A model generated the notes under the pieces. That model made no database searches and was not told the DNA's origin. It was given only the letters and a program-made list of their open reading frames with translations. This document shows, one piece after another, positions 26,628 through 33,866 of a stretch of DNA of 64,000 nt; the stretch's first letter is position 1; the number at the start of each line of letters is the position of its first letter. A program made the translations under genes and the position numbers. The stretch spans positions 1 through 64,000 of the forward strand of contig NZ_JAPDOD010000005.1 in NCBI RefSeq assembly GCF_027587205.1. The letters are read 5' to 3'. The stretch is from Solirubrobacter ginsenosidimutans (GTDB lineage: Bacteria; Actinomycetota; Thermoleophilia; Solirubrobacterales; Solirubrobacteraceae).

Positions 26628-26876
26628 TCAGCGAGCAGCCGAAACGTGGCGGCGATCGGCCGCCGCGGCCATCCCGATCGTGCCGAACACGAACAGGGCC
26701 ACCGAGCCGCCCGCGAGCACCGTCGCGCCGAGCTCGAGCCGCTCGGCGGTCGCCTGCGTCGCCTGTGCCCGGGTTGGTGCGTCCGCGACCGGCCGCGCGG
26801 ACGCGGACGCCGGCACGAGCGCGGCGGCGGCGACGCCGATCACGACGGCGCGGCGGACGTGGGACACGAAGAGCAC
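26628..26876 (-). CDS. Small secreted/membrane protein upstream of the cyclase operon
   Basis: About 82 residues if started at the GTG at 26876; in-frame codons upstream extend it to 26936 but run into the operator region. It has an N-terminal signal-like helix (RAVVIGVAAAALVPASASARP), a polar Gln/Thr/Ala-rich middle (RAQATQATAERLELG) and a C-terminal hydrophobic helix (TVLAGGSVALFVFGTIGMAAAA) ending in basic residues. I recognise no family. It lies 57 bp upstream of the cyclase gene in the same direction and may be the first gene of that operon, perhaps a membrane sensor or anchor. No clear ribosome site supports the start. Confidence 0.5.
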   Translation of the reverse strand: MLFVSHVRRAVVIGVAAAALVPASASARPVADAPTRAQATQATAERLELGATVLAGGSVALFVFGTIGMAAAADRRHVSAAR

Positions 26877-26908
26877 AGGCCGGATGGTCGTACGCGGTGG
26901 TCCGATCG

Positions 26909-26963
26909 ACCATGTCGTTTGACATGTTCGGCGCAATTGACGTTCAACCGGTCAAACGACATG
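26909..26963. promoter_or_regulatory. Operator-like inverted repeat with internal dyad (copies B and C)
   Basis: CATGTCGTTTGAC at 26911-26923 is repeated as a perfect inverted copy at 26951-26963 with a 27-bp spacer. The left copy is itself the core of a dyad CATGTC-GTTT-GACATG (26911-26926). ATGTC-N4-GACAT has the 5-N4-5 geometry of Crp/Fnr-family sites. The element lies between the divergent small membrane protein gene and the unknown gene starting at 26997, so it could control both. The operon-encoded Crp-type protein is the obvious candidate; binding is inferred. Confidence 0.6.
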
Positions 26964-26996
26964 GAAGCGCGCGGCCGCAGGGCGAAAGATCGGGAC

Positions 26997-27464
26997 ATGA
27001 CCCTGTGCGTCTCCCATTGGCACCAGCCGCTGATCGTTCCGCTCGCGACCGGCGTCCTCCAGCTCGACGTTGGGGCCCAAGTCGACGCGCCGTGGTCCGG
27101 AGGCGGGCCGGGCACGACCAACATCGCCTCCGACGGGTCCGGCGAGCGGCCACGGTTCGAGTACCACGTCAACGGCGACGGCGGCGTCTGGATCTTCAGC
27201 GCGGTCGCGCAGTGCGCGCGGCGGATCTCGGTCGCGTGGACCTACACGGGCTTTCACGCGTGGTTCCACGTGCGGGTCGAGCTCGAGCGCTTCGTCCGCC
27301 GCGGCGACGCCGAGATCCTCCAGGAGACGCTCACCGAGTCCGGTCGCCCCGGCCCGTCGAGCGGCTTCGCCTACACCGGGATCGCCACCTTCGACGTGTG
27401 GCCGGGCGACGTCTACGGCTTCCGGATGTCCGGCCGCGACTTCGGTCGCGGGCCGTCAGCGTAA
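26997..27464 (+). CDS. Unknown protein divergent from the cyclase operon
   Basis: About 155 residues from the ATG at 26997; the upstream in-frame ATG at 26961 lies inside the inverted-repeat operator and is less likely. No signal peptide. The sequence is rich in aromatic residues and predicted beta strands (RFEYHVNGDGGVWIFSAVAQ, VAWTYTGFHAWFHVRVELERF, YTGIATFDVWPGDVYGFRMSG), suggesting a jelly-roll or lectin-like fold, but I do not recognise a family. Its promoter shares the operator with the cyclase/ferritin/oxidase operon, so it may belong to the same regulon. Confidence 0.65.
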   Translation: MTLCVSHWHQPLIVPLATGVLQLDVGAQVDAPWSGGGPGTTNIASDGSGERPRFEYHVNGDGGVWIFSAVAQCARRISVAWTYTGFHAWFHVRVELERFVRRGDAEILQETLTESGRPGPSSGFAYTGIATFDVWPGDVYGFRMSGRDFGRGPSA

Positions 27465-27504
27465 GAACATGCGAATCGCCCGGGTGGGGTGAAACACTGC
27501 CCTG

Positions 27505-27971
27505 ATGGACTTGCACCCCGGCGAGCAGATCGTCTTCGAAGGCCATCCGTCGTGGCGCGGGCTGCTGAGCTTCTACATCGGCGGCGTGGTCGGTGCGCTC
27601 GTGATCGCGTTCATCGTCGCCCTGGTGGGGAGCGTCGCGGTCGCCGTGCTGGTCGCGATCGTCCTGATCGCCCTGGTCCTGCTGTTCGGGCTGATCAAGC
27701 GCTCGGCGATCGACTACACGATCAGCACCCAGCGGCTGTACATCCGCACCGGCATCCTCTCCAAGCGCGTCCAGCAGACCCGCATCGACCGCGTCCAGAA
27801 CGTCAATACCTCGCAGTCGATCCGGCAGCGGTCCTGCGGGTCGGCACGGTGGACTTCGACACCGCGGGCAGTGACGACTCGGAGTTCCGCTTCCTCGGGA
27901 TCGATCGCCCCGAGCGGGTCGTGGCGGCGGTGGACCGCGCCCAGCGCGACGCCGCCGGGTCGTCCGTCTAA
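27505..27971 (+). pseudogene. bPH2 (YdbS-like) membrane protein gene with a frameshift
   Basis: The first frame from 27505 encodes the start of a bacterial PH domain protein: MDLHPGEQIVFEGHPSWRG, two membrane helices (GALVIAFIVALVGSVAVAVLVAIVLIALVLLF), then DYTISTQRLYIRTGILSKRVQQTRIDRVQNVNTSQS. After about 27828 this frame becomes nonsense, while the +2 shifted frame continues the family sequence to the TAA at 27971 (VLRVGTVDFDTAGSDDSEFRFLGI). Restoring one G in the GG at 27830-27831 would give a continuous 155-residue protein. So this is either a one-base deletion that kills the gene or a sequencing error. Confidence 0.75.
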
Positions 27972-27975
27972 GGCG

Positions 27976-28557
27976 CTACGTGCCGTCGAGCAGCGAGCGC
28001 TGCTCGACGATGCGGCGCGCGACGTCGGCCAGGCGCAGGTTGCGGTCCCGCGCGGCGCGCTGGATGCGGCGGAAGGCCTCCGGCTCCGGGATGCCGGTGG
28101 CGCTGATCAGGATGCCCTTGGCCTGCTCGATCAGCTTGCGGTCCTCGAGTGCCTGCTGGGCCTTGGTGACCTCCGCCTCCAGCGCTCGGAACTCGGCGTG
28201 GCGGCTCGCGGCGAGGCGGATCCCGGCGTCGAGCGCGCGGTCGTCGATCGGCTTGGTCAGGTAGGCGCTGACGCCGGTCGCGATCGAGCGCTCGATCAGG
28301 TCGGGATCGTCGACACCGGTGATCACGACGATCGGGCGGCGCAGACCCTGCTCGGTCAGCTCGCGGGCGGCGGAGAGCCCGTCGAGGTGAGGCATGTCGA
28401 CGTCGAACAGGTAGAGGTCGGGCGGGTCCTTTCGGGCCAGCTCGATCGCTTCGCGGCCGTCTGCGGCCGGGCCCAACGGCTCATGCCCGAGCGCCTTCAG
28501 GCGGGCGCTCAGACCGATCGCGATGACCGGGTCGTCCTCGGCGATCAGGATGCGCAT
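27976..28557 (-). CDS. ANTAR-domain response regulator
   Basis: 193 residues from the ATG at 28557 (a longer start at 28569 is possible). The receiver domain has the acidic pair in RILIAEDD, phospho-acceptor Asp in LYLFDVDMPHLDG, Thr in VVITGVDD and Lys in YLTKPID. The C-terminal ANTAR RNA-binding helices are QALEDRKLIEQAKGILISATGIPEPEAFRRIQRAARDRNLRLADVARRIVE. ANTAR proteins bind tandem stem-loops in leader RNAs and block transcription termination. Its start lies 77 bp inside the cognate kinase gene, so the pair is tightly coupled. A hairpin in the divergent cydA leader is a possible but unproven target. Confidence 0.93.
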   Translation of the reverse strand: MRILIAEDDPVIAIGLSARLKALGHEPLGPAADGREAIELARKDPPDLYLFDVDMPHLDGLSAARELTEQGLRRPIVVITGVDDPDLIERSIATGVSAYLTKPIDDRALDAGIRLAASRHAEFRALEAEVTKAQQALEDRKLIEQAKGILISATGIPEPEAFRRIQRAARDRNLRLADVARRIVEQRSLLDGT

Positions 28558-29641
28558 CGTCGTCCACATTGAAGCGGAGGACCGCGGTCGTCGGACCGCC
28601 GGGGGTGGTGTCGAGGGCGAATGAGCCTTGCAGTCCGCGCTCGGCGATCTGGCGGACGAGCGTGAGGCCGAGGCCGCTGGTGCCGGCCGGCTCCGCGGTG
28701 TGGGCGGTGCCGCCGTCGCGGACGGTGAGCGTGACCTGCTCGCCGTCTCGGTGCAGGCTGATCTGCACCGGCGGGCCGCCGTGGCGCACGGCGTTGGTCA
28801 AGAGCTCGCCGGCGATCATCGCGAGCTGCTGGGCCTGCGCCGAGTGCAGCCGCAGGTCGTCGCTGACGACGGTCACGTCCTCGGCGGCGACGACCGTCTT
28901 GAGCAGCTCGTCCGCGGCCACGGTCCCGCCCCGCTCGCCCGCGAGCAGGTGATGGACGGCGCCGATCGAGCGAATGCGCGCCGCGGTGGCGTCGAACGCC
29001 GCGGCGCTCGTGTCGTCGTTCGCCGGGCGCCCCAGCAGGAGCAGGTCCGCGACGGTCTGCAGGCTGTTCTTGATCCGGTGGTGCGATTCGGCGAGCAGGG
29101 CCTGCTCGAGCTCGGCCTGCGCCTCGGCGCGGGCGGCCGCCGCGGCGCTGCGGCGGGTGCCGCGGGCGAGCGCGACGGCGAGGATCACGGATGCGCTGAG
29201 CAGGACGACGTGCAGCGCGACCTCGGCCGTCCTCAGGTGTGCGGGGGCGAGCGCGAGGGCGGCGGCGAACGTGGCGGCGGCCGCCGTCAGCCAGGCCGCC
29301 AGGCGCCGTGATTCGTGGGTGACGGCGATGAACGGGAGGACGAGGAAGAGCAGCAGGTCGAAGCGGCTCGCCGCACCGCCGATCACCATCAGCGCGGCCA
29401 CGAACACGAGCAGCGCCGCGGCCCACAGGTCGAGGTAGGCGGTCGGCGCGAGCCGGTTGAGCACCACCGGGATCAGCCCGTTGCCGAGGCCGGCGGCGAG
29501 CGCGAGGGCGACGATCGCCTCGTCGTGGCGGACCGGCAGCCCGAGCGCGACCGCGATCAGCACCGCGGCCACCGACAGCCAGCCGAGGAGGAGGCCGGAG
29601 CGGACGGCGTCATGGGCGGATCCGTGGGTCACCACCTTCAC
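28481..29641 (-). CDS. HisKA_2-type sensor histidine kinase with membrane input domain
   Basis: About 386 residues; GTG codons at 29641, 29635 and 29632 are all possible starts. The N-terminal half has about six membrane helices (LLLGWLSVAAVLIAVALG, IVALALAAGLGNGLIPVVL, LWAAALLVFVAALMVIGG, LLFLVLPFIAV and others). The kinase core is of the HisKA_2/HWE type: phospho-acceptor His in LLAESHHRIKNSLQTVADLL, N-box LTNAVRHGG, G-box GTSGLGLTLVRQIAERGLQGSF. This kinase class typically partners ANTAR response regulators, as here. The last 25 residues overlap the regulator start. The open frame beyond 29641 is antisense to cydA and is rejected. Confidence 0.88.
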   Translation of the reverse strand: MKVVTHGSAHDAVRSGLLLGWLSVAAVLIAVALGLPVRHDEAIVALALAAGLGNGLIPVVLNRLAPTAYLDLWAAALLVFVAALMVIGGAASRFDLLLFLVLPFIAVTHESRRLAAWLTAAAATFAAALALAPAHLRTAEVALHVVLLSASVILAVALARGTRRSAAAAARAEAQAELEQALLAESHHRIKNSLQTVADLLLLGRPANDDTSAAAFDATAARIRSIGAVHHLLAGERGGTVAADELLKTVVAAEDVTVVSDDLRLHSAQAQQLAMIAGELLTNAVRHGGPPVQISLHRDGEQVTLTVRDGGTAHTAEPAGTSGLGLTLVRQIAERGLQGSFALDTTPGGPTTAVLRFNVDDDAHPDRRGRPGHRDRSERPPEGARA

Positions 29642-29714
29642 GCTAGTTGCTACGTTGAATGGCGACGCGCTGTTCACGACGACGCTCGTCAAGGGTCCTG
29701 ATCGCCCGCTCCCG

Positions 29715-29733
29715 CACCGCCCCCTGGGCGGTG
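29715..29733 (+). promoter_or_regulatory. Leader hairpin upstream of cydA
   Basis: Perfect 8-bp stem CACCGCCC/GGGCGGTG with a 3-nt loop, ending about 10 bp before the cydA ribosome site AAGGAG. It could be an attenuator or an ANTAR target, given the divergent ANTAR regulator, but only one stem-loop is evident where ANTAR targets usually have two. Confidence 0.4.
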
Positions 29734-29758
29734 ACCCGGCGACAAGGAGTCCCCCGAC

Positions 29759-31165
29759 GTGAACAGCCTCGATCTCGCACGCTGGCAATTCGCCCTCACG
29801 ACGCTGCTGCACTTCACGGTGGTCGGCGTCTCGATCGGCCTCGTGTTGTATGTCGCTTTCCTGCAGACGCGGTGGCATCGCAGCGGCGACGAGCGCTGGC
29901 TGCGACTGACCCGCTACTTCGGCAAGGCGATGCTGCTGTCGTTCGCCGTCGGCGTCGTCACCGGGATCCTGCAGACCTTCCAGTTCGGGATGAACTGGGC
30001 GCGCTTCTCGGCGTACGTGGGTGATGTGTTCGGCGCGCCGCTGGCGCTGGAAGGGCTCGGCGCGTTCTTCGTCGAGGCGGTCTTCCTCGGGCTCTGGATG
30101 TTCGGCTGGGGGCGGCTGCCGCGGCGGCTGCACCTGGCGTGCCTGTGGATCGTCGCGGGTGCGGCGGTGTTGTCGGCGTACACGATCCTCGTCGCCAACA
30201 CGTGGATGCAGCATCCGCGCGGCTTTGCGCTCGTCGACGGCCACGCGCAGCTGACGAACGTCGTGCCGGTGCTGTTCAACCTCAATGTCGGGCTGACCAC
30301 GTTGCACGTGTTGGCCGGCTCGCTCTTGACCGGGTCGGTGATCGTGCTGGCCGTCGCCGCGTGGCACCTGCTGCGCCGGCGTGACGTCGAGCTCTTCGCG
30401 CCGGTGGCGGGGCTGGCGCTGCGGATCGGGCTCTGCGCCGCGCTGGTGGCCGCGAGCGTCGGGCACGTGCAGGGCATGCTCGCGCTCAAAGAGCAGCCGA
30501 TGAAGATGGCCGCCGCTGAGGCGTTGTATGACACCGAGAGTCCCGCCGGGCTGTCTTTGTTCGCGTTTGCCGGGTTCACCGCGAACCCCGGTTCCCTGCT
30601 CGTGGACTTGAAGGTGCCGGTGGCGCTCTCGCTGCTCAATGACCTCTCGCCGTCGTCCACGGTGCGCGGGATCGACGACCTGCAGGCGGAAGCGGAGGCG
30701 CGGTACGGGCCGGGGAACTACGTCCCGATCGTCGGGCTCATGTACTGGAGCTTCCGTTCGATGGTCGGGTCGGGGACCCTGTTGATCGCCGTGATGGCTT
30801 TGGGGTGCTGGCTGTCGTGGCGGGGACGGTTGTCGTCGTCGCGGCGGTTCCTGCGCGTGGCTCTGGCGGCGGTGTGTCTGCCCTTCGTGGCGCAGGCGGG
30901 TGGGTGGATCCTGCGCGAGGGCGGGCGCCAGCCGTGGGTCGTCGAGGGGCTGTTGCGGACCGATACCGCGAACTCGTCGAATGTGGGCGTGTGGGCGGTG
31001 GGGCTCTCCTTCGCTGGCTACCTGGCGTTCTACGGCGTGACGTTCTGGTTCGCGGGGCGGACGCTGCTGCGCGAGCTGGGTCACGGCGTCGAGGGCGAAC
31101 ACACCGTGGGCGCGGTTGAAGCGCCGGGTCGCCGCTCGTCCTCCGACCTCGCGCTGACGTACTGA
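29759..31165 (+). CDS. cydA: Cytochrome bd ubiquinol/menaquinol oxidase subunit I
   Basis: 468 residues from a GTG at 29759 with AAGGAG upstream. Multi-helix membrane protein with the CydA signatures: heme b595 His near the N-terminus (LDLARWQFALTTLLHFTVVG), FGKAMLLSFAVGVVTGILQTFQFGMNW, the heme b558 His region, and the quinol-binding loop (KEQPMKMAAAEALYDTESPAGLSLFAF, with the conserved KxxPxKxAAxE-type pattern). GRQPWVVEGLLRT near the C-terminus is diagnostic. With CydB it reduces O2 to water at high affinity without proton pumping. First gene of cydABDC; cydB starts within its stop codon. Confidence 0.97.
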   Translation: MNSLDLARWQFALTTLLHFTVVGVSIGLVLYVAFLQTRWHRSGDERWLRLTRYFGKAMLLSFAVGVVTGILQTFQFGMNWARFSAYVGDVFGAPLALEGLGAFFVEAVFLGLWMFGWGRLPRRLHLACLWIVAGAAVLSAYTILVANTWMQHPRGFALVDGHAQLTNVVPVLFNLNVGLTTLHVLAGSLLTGSVIVLAVAAWHLLRRRDVELFAPVAGLALRIGLCAALVAASVGHVQGMLALKEQPMKMAAAEALYDTESPAGLSLFAFAGFTANPGSLLVDLKVPVALSLLNDLSPSSTVRGIDDLQAEAEARYGPGNYVPIVGLMYWSFRSMVGSGTLLIAVMALGCWLSWRGRLSSSRRFLRVALAAVCLPFVAQAGGWILREGGRQPWVVEGLLRTDTANSSNVGVWAVGLSFAGYLAFYGVTFWFAGRTLLRELGHGVEGEHTVGAVEAPGRRSSSDLALTY

Positions 31166-32196
31166 TGGCCACCGCCTGGTTCATCGCGATCGCCCTGCTG
31201 TGGGCGCTGTACCTGGTGTTGGAGGGGTTCGACTTCGGCGTCGGCATGCTGCTGCGCCGCGTCCGTGGGGGTGGCGACCACCACGATCGCCGCGTCGCGA
31301 TGCATGCCATCGGGCCGACGTGGGCGGCCAACGAGGTCTGGCTCGTCATCGCGGTGGTGGCGATGTTCGGCGCGTTCCCGGGGTGGTACGCGGCGTGGGC
31401 GTCGAGTCTCTACCTGCCGCTGTCGGTGGTGCTACTGGCGCTGATCGCGCGCAACGCGTCGATCGAGCTTCTCGGCAAGCGCGAGGATGAACCTTGGCGG
31501 CGCGGGTGGGAGCGGGTGCTCGCGGTGTCGAGCACCGTCGCGCCGTTCTGCTGGGGGCTGATCTGGGGTGCGGCGCTGGATGGGGTCGCGCTGCCTGGTT
31601 CGTCGGCCGTGGGTGGGCCGCTGGACGTCTTCTCGTGGTACGCGGTGCTGTGCGGCGTGGCGCTCGTCGCGGTGTGCAGGGCACTGGGTGCGGCGTTCCT
31701 GACGTTGCGCACCGAGGAGCTTGTGCGTGCGCGCGCGGCACGGGAGTTGCGGGTGGCCGCGCCGGCGGCGGCGCTTTTGGGCGGGTCGGTGCTGGTGTGG
31801 ACCGATGGCCTCGGGGCGGTCGGGTGGGTCGCTGTGTCGTTGTGCTCGGTGGCATTGGGCGTGCTCGTGTTCGCGCGCCGCCGCCCGGGGTGGGCGTTCG
31901 CGGGTGGGTGTGTCGCGGTCGGGCTGCTGGTCGCGGTGTGGTTCTCCGCGCTGTTCCCGGCGGGGCTCCGGGCGCGTGGCGGCGGGCCGGGTCTGGTTCT
32001 GGCGGACGTCGCCGCGGGCCACTACACGCTCGTCCTGATGACGGTCCTGGCGGGGGTCATGCTGCCGCTGCTGCTGGCGGTGCAAGCATGGAGCTACTGG
32101 CTCTTCCGCGAGCGGGTGACGCGGGCGGCCGTCGGCGCGCCACGCCCGAGCCCGGTCGACCTGCTCGCCCGCGTGGCGGAGAAGCGCGGATGGTGA
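31165..32196 (+). CDS. cydB: Cytochrome bd oxidase subunit II
   Basis: 343 residues from the ATG at 31165, sharing one base with the cydA stop. N-terminal signature of CydB: LLWALYLVLEGFDFGVGML and HAIGPTWAANEVWLVIAVVAMFGAFPGWYA, then RGWERVLAVSSTVAPFCWGLIWGAAL. About eight membrane helices follow. CydB pairs with CydA in the oxidase and helps stabilise the di-heme site. It overlaps cydD by 7 bp, showing that oxidase and its maturation transporter are produced together. Confidence 0.96.
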   Translation: MATAWFIAIALLWALYLVLEGFDFGVGMLLRRVRGGGDHHDRRVAMHAIGPTWAANEVWLVIAVVAMFGAFPGWYAAWASSLYLPLSVVLLALIARNASIELLGKREDEPWRRGWERVLAVSSTVAPFCWGLIWGAALDGVALPGSSAVGGPLDVFSWYAVLCGVALVAVCRALGAAFLTLRTEELVRARAARELRVAAPAAALLGGSVLVWTDGLGAVGWVAVSLCSVALGVLVFARRRPGWAFAGGCVAVGLLVAVWFSALFPAGLRARGGGPGLVLADVAAGHYTLVLMTVLAGVMLPLLLAVQAWSYWLFRERVTRAAVGAPRPSPVDLLARVAEKRGW

Positions 32197-33866
32197 GCGC
32201 GGTCCACCGCCGCCTCCTGCGCCTCGCGCCTGGTGCACGCCGCCGCCTCGCCCTCGCGGTCGCGTGCGGGCTGGTCGGAGCGGTCGCGCTCGTCATCCAG
32301 GCGGCCTCACTCGCCCGCATCGTCGACGCCCTCGCCTTCTCCGACCACGACGCCGCGACGGGCGGTCTGGGCCGGGCCGTGACGACTGCGCTGATCGTGC
32401 TCGGCGCGGTCGTGCTCGTTCGCGCGCTCGCGGCCGCCGCCACGGAGTGGCTCGGCCGGCGTGCGGCCGAGGACGCGCTCGCCGCATTGCGTCGCCGCGT
32501 CGCCGAGCACGTCCTCTCTGCGCGCGTCCGGCGCGTCGACGACGCTCGGCGTGGCGAGCTGGCGACCGCCGCGGTGCACGGCGTGGACGCGTTGGGCGAG
32601 TACTACGCGAAGGCCGTTCCGCAGATCGTGCTCGCCGCGATCGTGCCGCCCGCGCTCGTGGTCGTGCTGCTCTGGCACGACCCGGTCGTCGCGGTCTTGC
32701 TCGGGCTCACGATCCCGCTCGTCGTGGTCTTCATGGTGCTGGTCGGGCGAACGAGCGCGGCACGGATCGCCGAGCGGCGCGTCGCGCTCGGCGTGCTCGG
32801 CTCGCACTTCCTCGACGTCGTGCGCGGGTTGCCGACGCTGCGCGCCCACGGGCGGATGGAGGCGCAGGCGGCGACGCTCGCGGAGATCGGCGAGCGCTAC
32901 CGGCTCGAGTCCGTCGCCGCCCTGCGCGTGGCGTTCCTCTCCGCGCTCGTGCTCGAGCTGCTGGCAATGGTCGGGACGGCGATCGCCGCGGCGGTCGTCG
33001 GCGTCCAGCTCGCCGGCGGGTCGCTGGGCTTCGAGAGCGGCTTGTTCGTCCTCCTGCTCGCCCCGGAGGTCTACATGCCGCTGCGACTCGCCGGCCAGCG
33101 CTACCACGCCGCCGAGGACGGCGCAGCGGCCGCGACGACGCTGCTCGAGGTGCTCGACTCGGAGGTCGAGCGGGCGCCGGCGAGCGCTGGCGGCGACCCG
33201 TTGCGGGAACCCCTCGAGGTGCGCGGCGTCCAGGTAGACGGCGGTGCCGGTCGTCCACCGGCCCTCGACGGCGCGGACGTGACGTTCGCCCCGGGACGGA
33301 TCACCGCGCTGATCGGCGCCTCGGGCGCGGGCAAGTCGACGCTGCTCGCACTGCTCGCCGCGCTTCGCGAGCCCGACAGGGGTGCGGTGACGTGCGGCGG
33401 CCTCGCGCTCGGCGGCGAAGCGTGGTGGCCGCGCGTCGCCTGGCTCGGGCAGCGTCCGGCCGTGCTGCGCGGCCCGCTCCGCGACACGCTCACGCTGCAG
33501 CGCGACGACGCGACCGGCGCGGAGATCGAACTCGCCCTTCGCCGGGCGGGAGCGCTCGAGATCGTCGCCGAGCTCCCCCACGGCCTCGACACGCTCGTCG
33601 GTGCCGGCGGCCGACCGCTCGCGGGCGGCCAGACCCAGCGACTCGCCCTCGCAGGCGCCCTCCTCTCGGACGCGCCCCTCCTCCTGCTCGACGAACCCAC
33701 CGCCCACCTCGACCCCGACGCCGCGCTCGCAGCGGCCGCCGGGATTCGCGAAGCCGCGGCCGGCCGCACCACGGTCATCGCCACCCACGACCCCGCCGTG
33801 ATGGCCATCTGCGACGAGATCGTCGAACTCCACGCCGGCCGCGTCCTGCACCCGGTGACGGCATGA
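32190..33866 (+). CDS. cydD: ABC exporter subunit CydD for cytochrome bd assembly
   Basis: 558 residues from the ATG at 32190, inside the end of cydB. N-terminal transmembrane domain (about 1-310; LALAVACGLVGAVALVIQAASLARIVDAL, LAAIVPPALVVVLLWHDPVVAVLLGLTIPLVVVF). The nucleotide-binding domain has Walker A IGASGAGKSTLL, Q-loop LGQRPAVLRGPLRD, signature LAGGQTQRLALAGAL and Walker B LLLLDEPTAHLD. CydDC exports glutathione/cysteine-type thiols or heme-related reductant needed for bd oxidase assembly. CydD is distinguished from CydC by order and by its own ExaA-like GLPTLRAHGRME. ATGA overlap with cydC. Confidence 0.93.
   Translation: MVSAVHRRLLRLAPGARRRLALAVACGLVGAVALVIQAASLARIVDALAFSDHDAATGGLGRAVTTALIVLGAVVLVRALAAAATEWLGRRAAEDALAALRRRVAEHVLSARVRRVDDARRGELATAAVHGVDALGEYYAKAVPQIVLAAIVPPALVVVLLWHDPVVAVLLGLTIPLVVVFMVLVGRTSAARIAERRVALGVLGSHFLDVVRGLPTLRAHGRMEAQAATLAEIGERYRLESVAALRVAFLSALVLELLAMVGTAIAAAVVGVQLAGGSLGFESGLFVLLLAPEVYMPLRLAGQRYHAAEDGAAAATTLLEVLDSEVERAPASAGGDPLREPLEVRGVQVDGGAGRPPALDGADVTFAPGRITALIGASGAGKSTLLALLAALREPDRGAVTCGGLALGGEAWWPRVAWLGQRPAVLRGPLRDTLTLQRDDATGAEIELALRRAGALEIVAELPHGLDTLVGAGGRPLAGGQTQRLALAGALLSDAPLLLLDEPTAHLDPDAALAAAAGIREAAAGRTTVIATHDPAVMAICDEIVELHAGRVLHPVTA

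Noticed and set aside
22016..26922. Several long plus-strand frames (for example 22016-23266, 23329-25185, 25273-26922)
   Set aside because: Low-complexity Arg/Ala/Val/Asp shadows antisense to the ferritin-like and cyclase genes, with no recognisable domains.
29642..31102. Minus-strand extension of the histidine kinase frame
   Set aside because: Antisense to cydA, Arg/His/Pro/Gln-rich shadow of a high-GC gene; kinase membrane helices start only below 29641.
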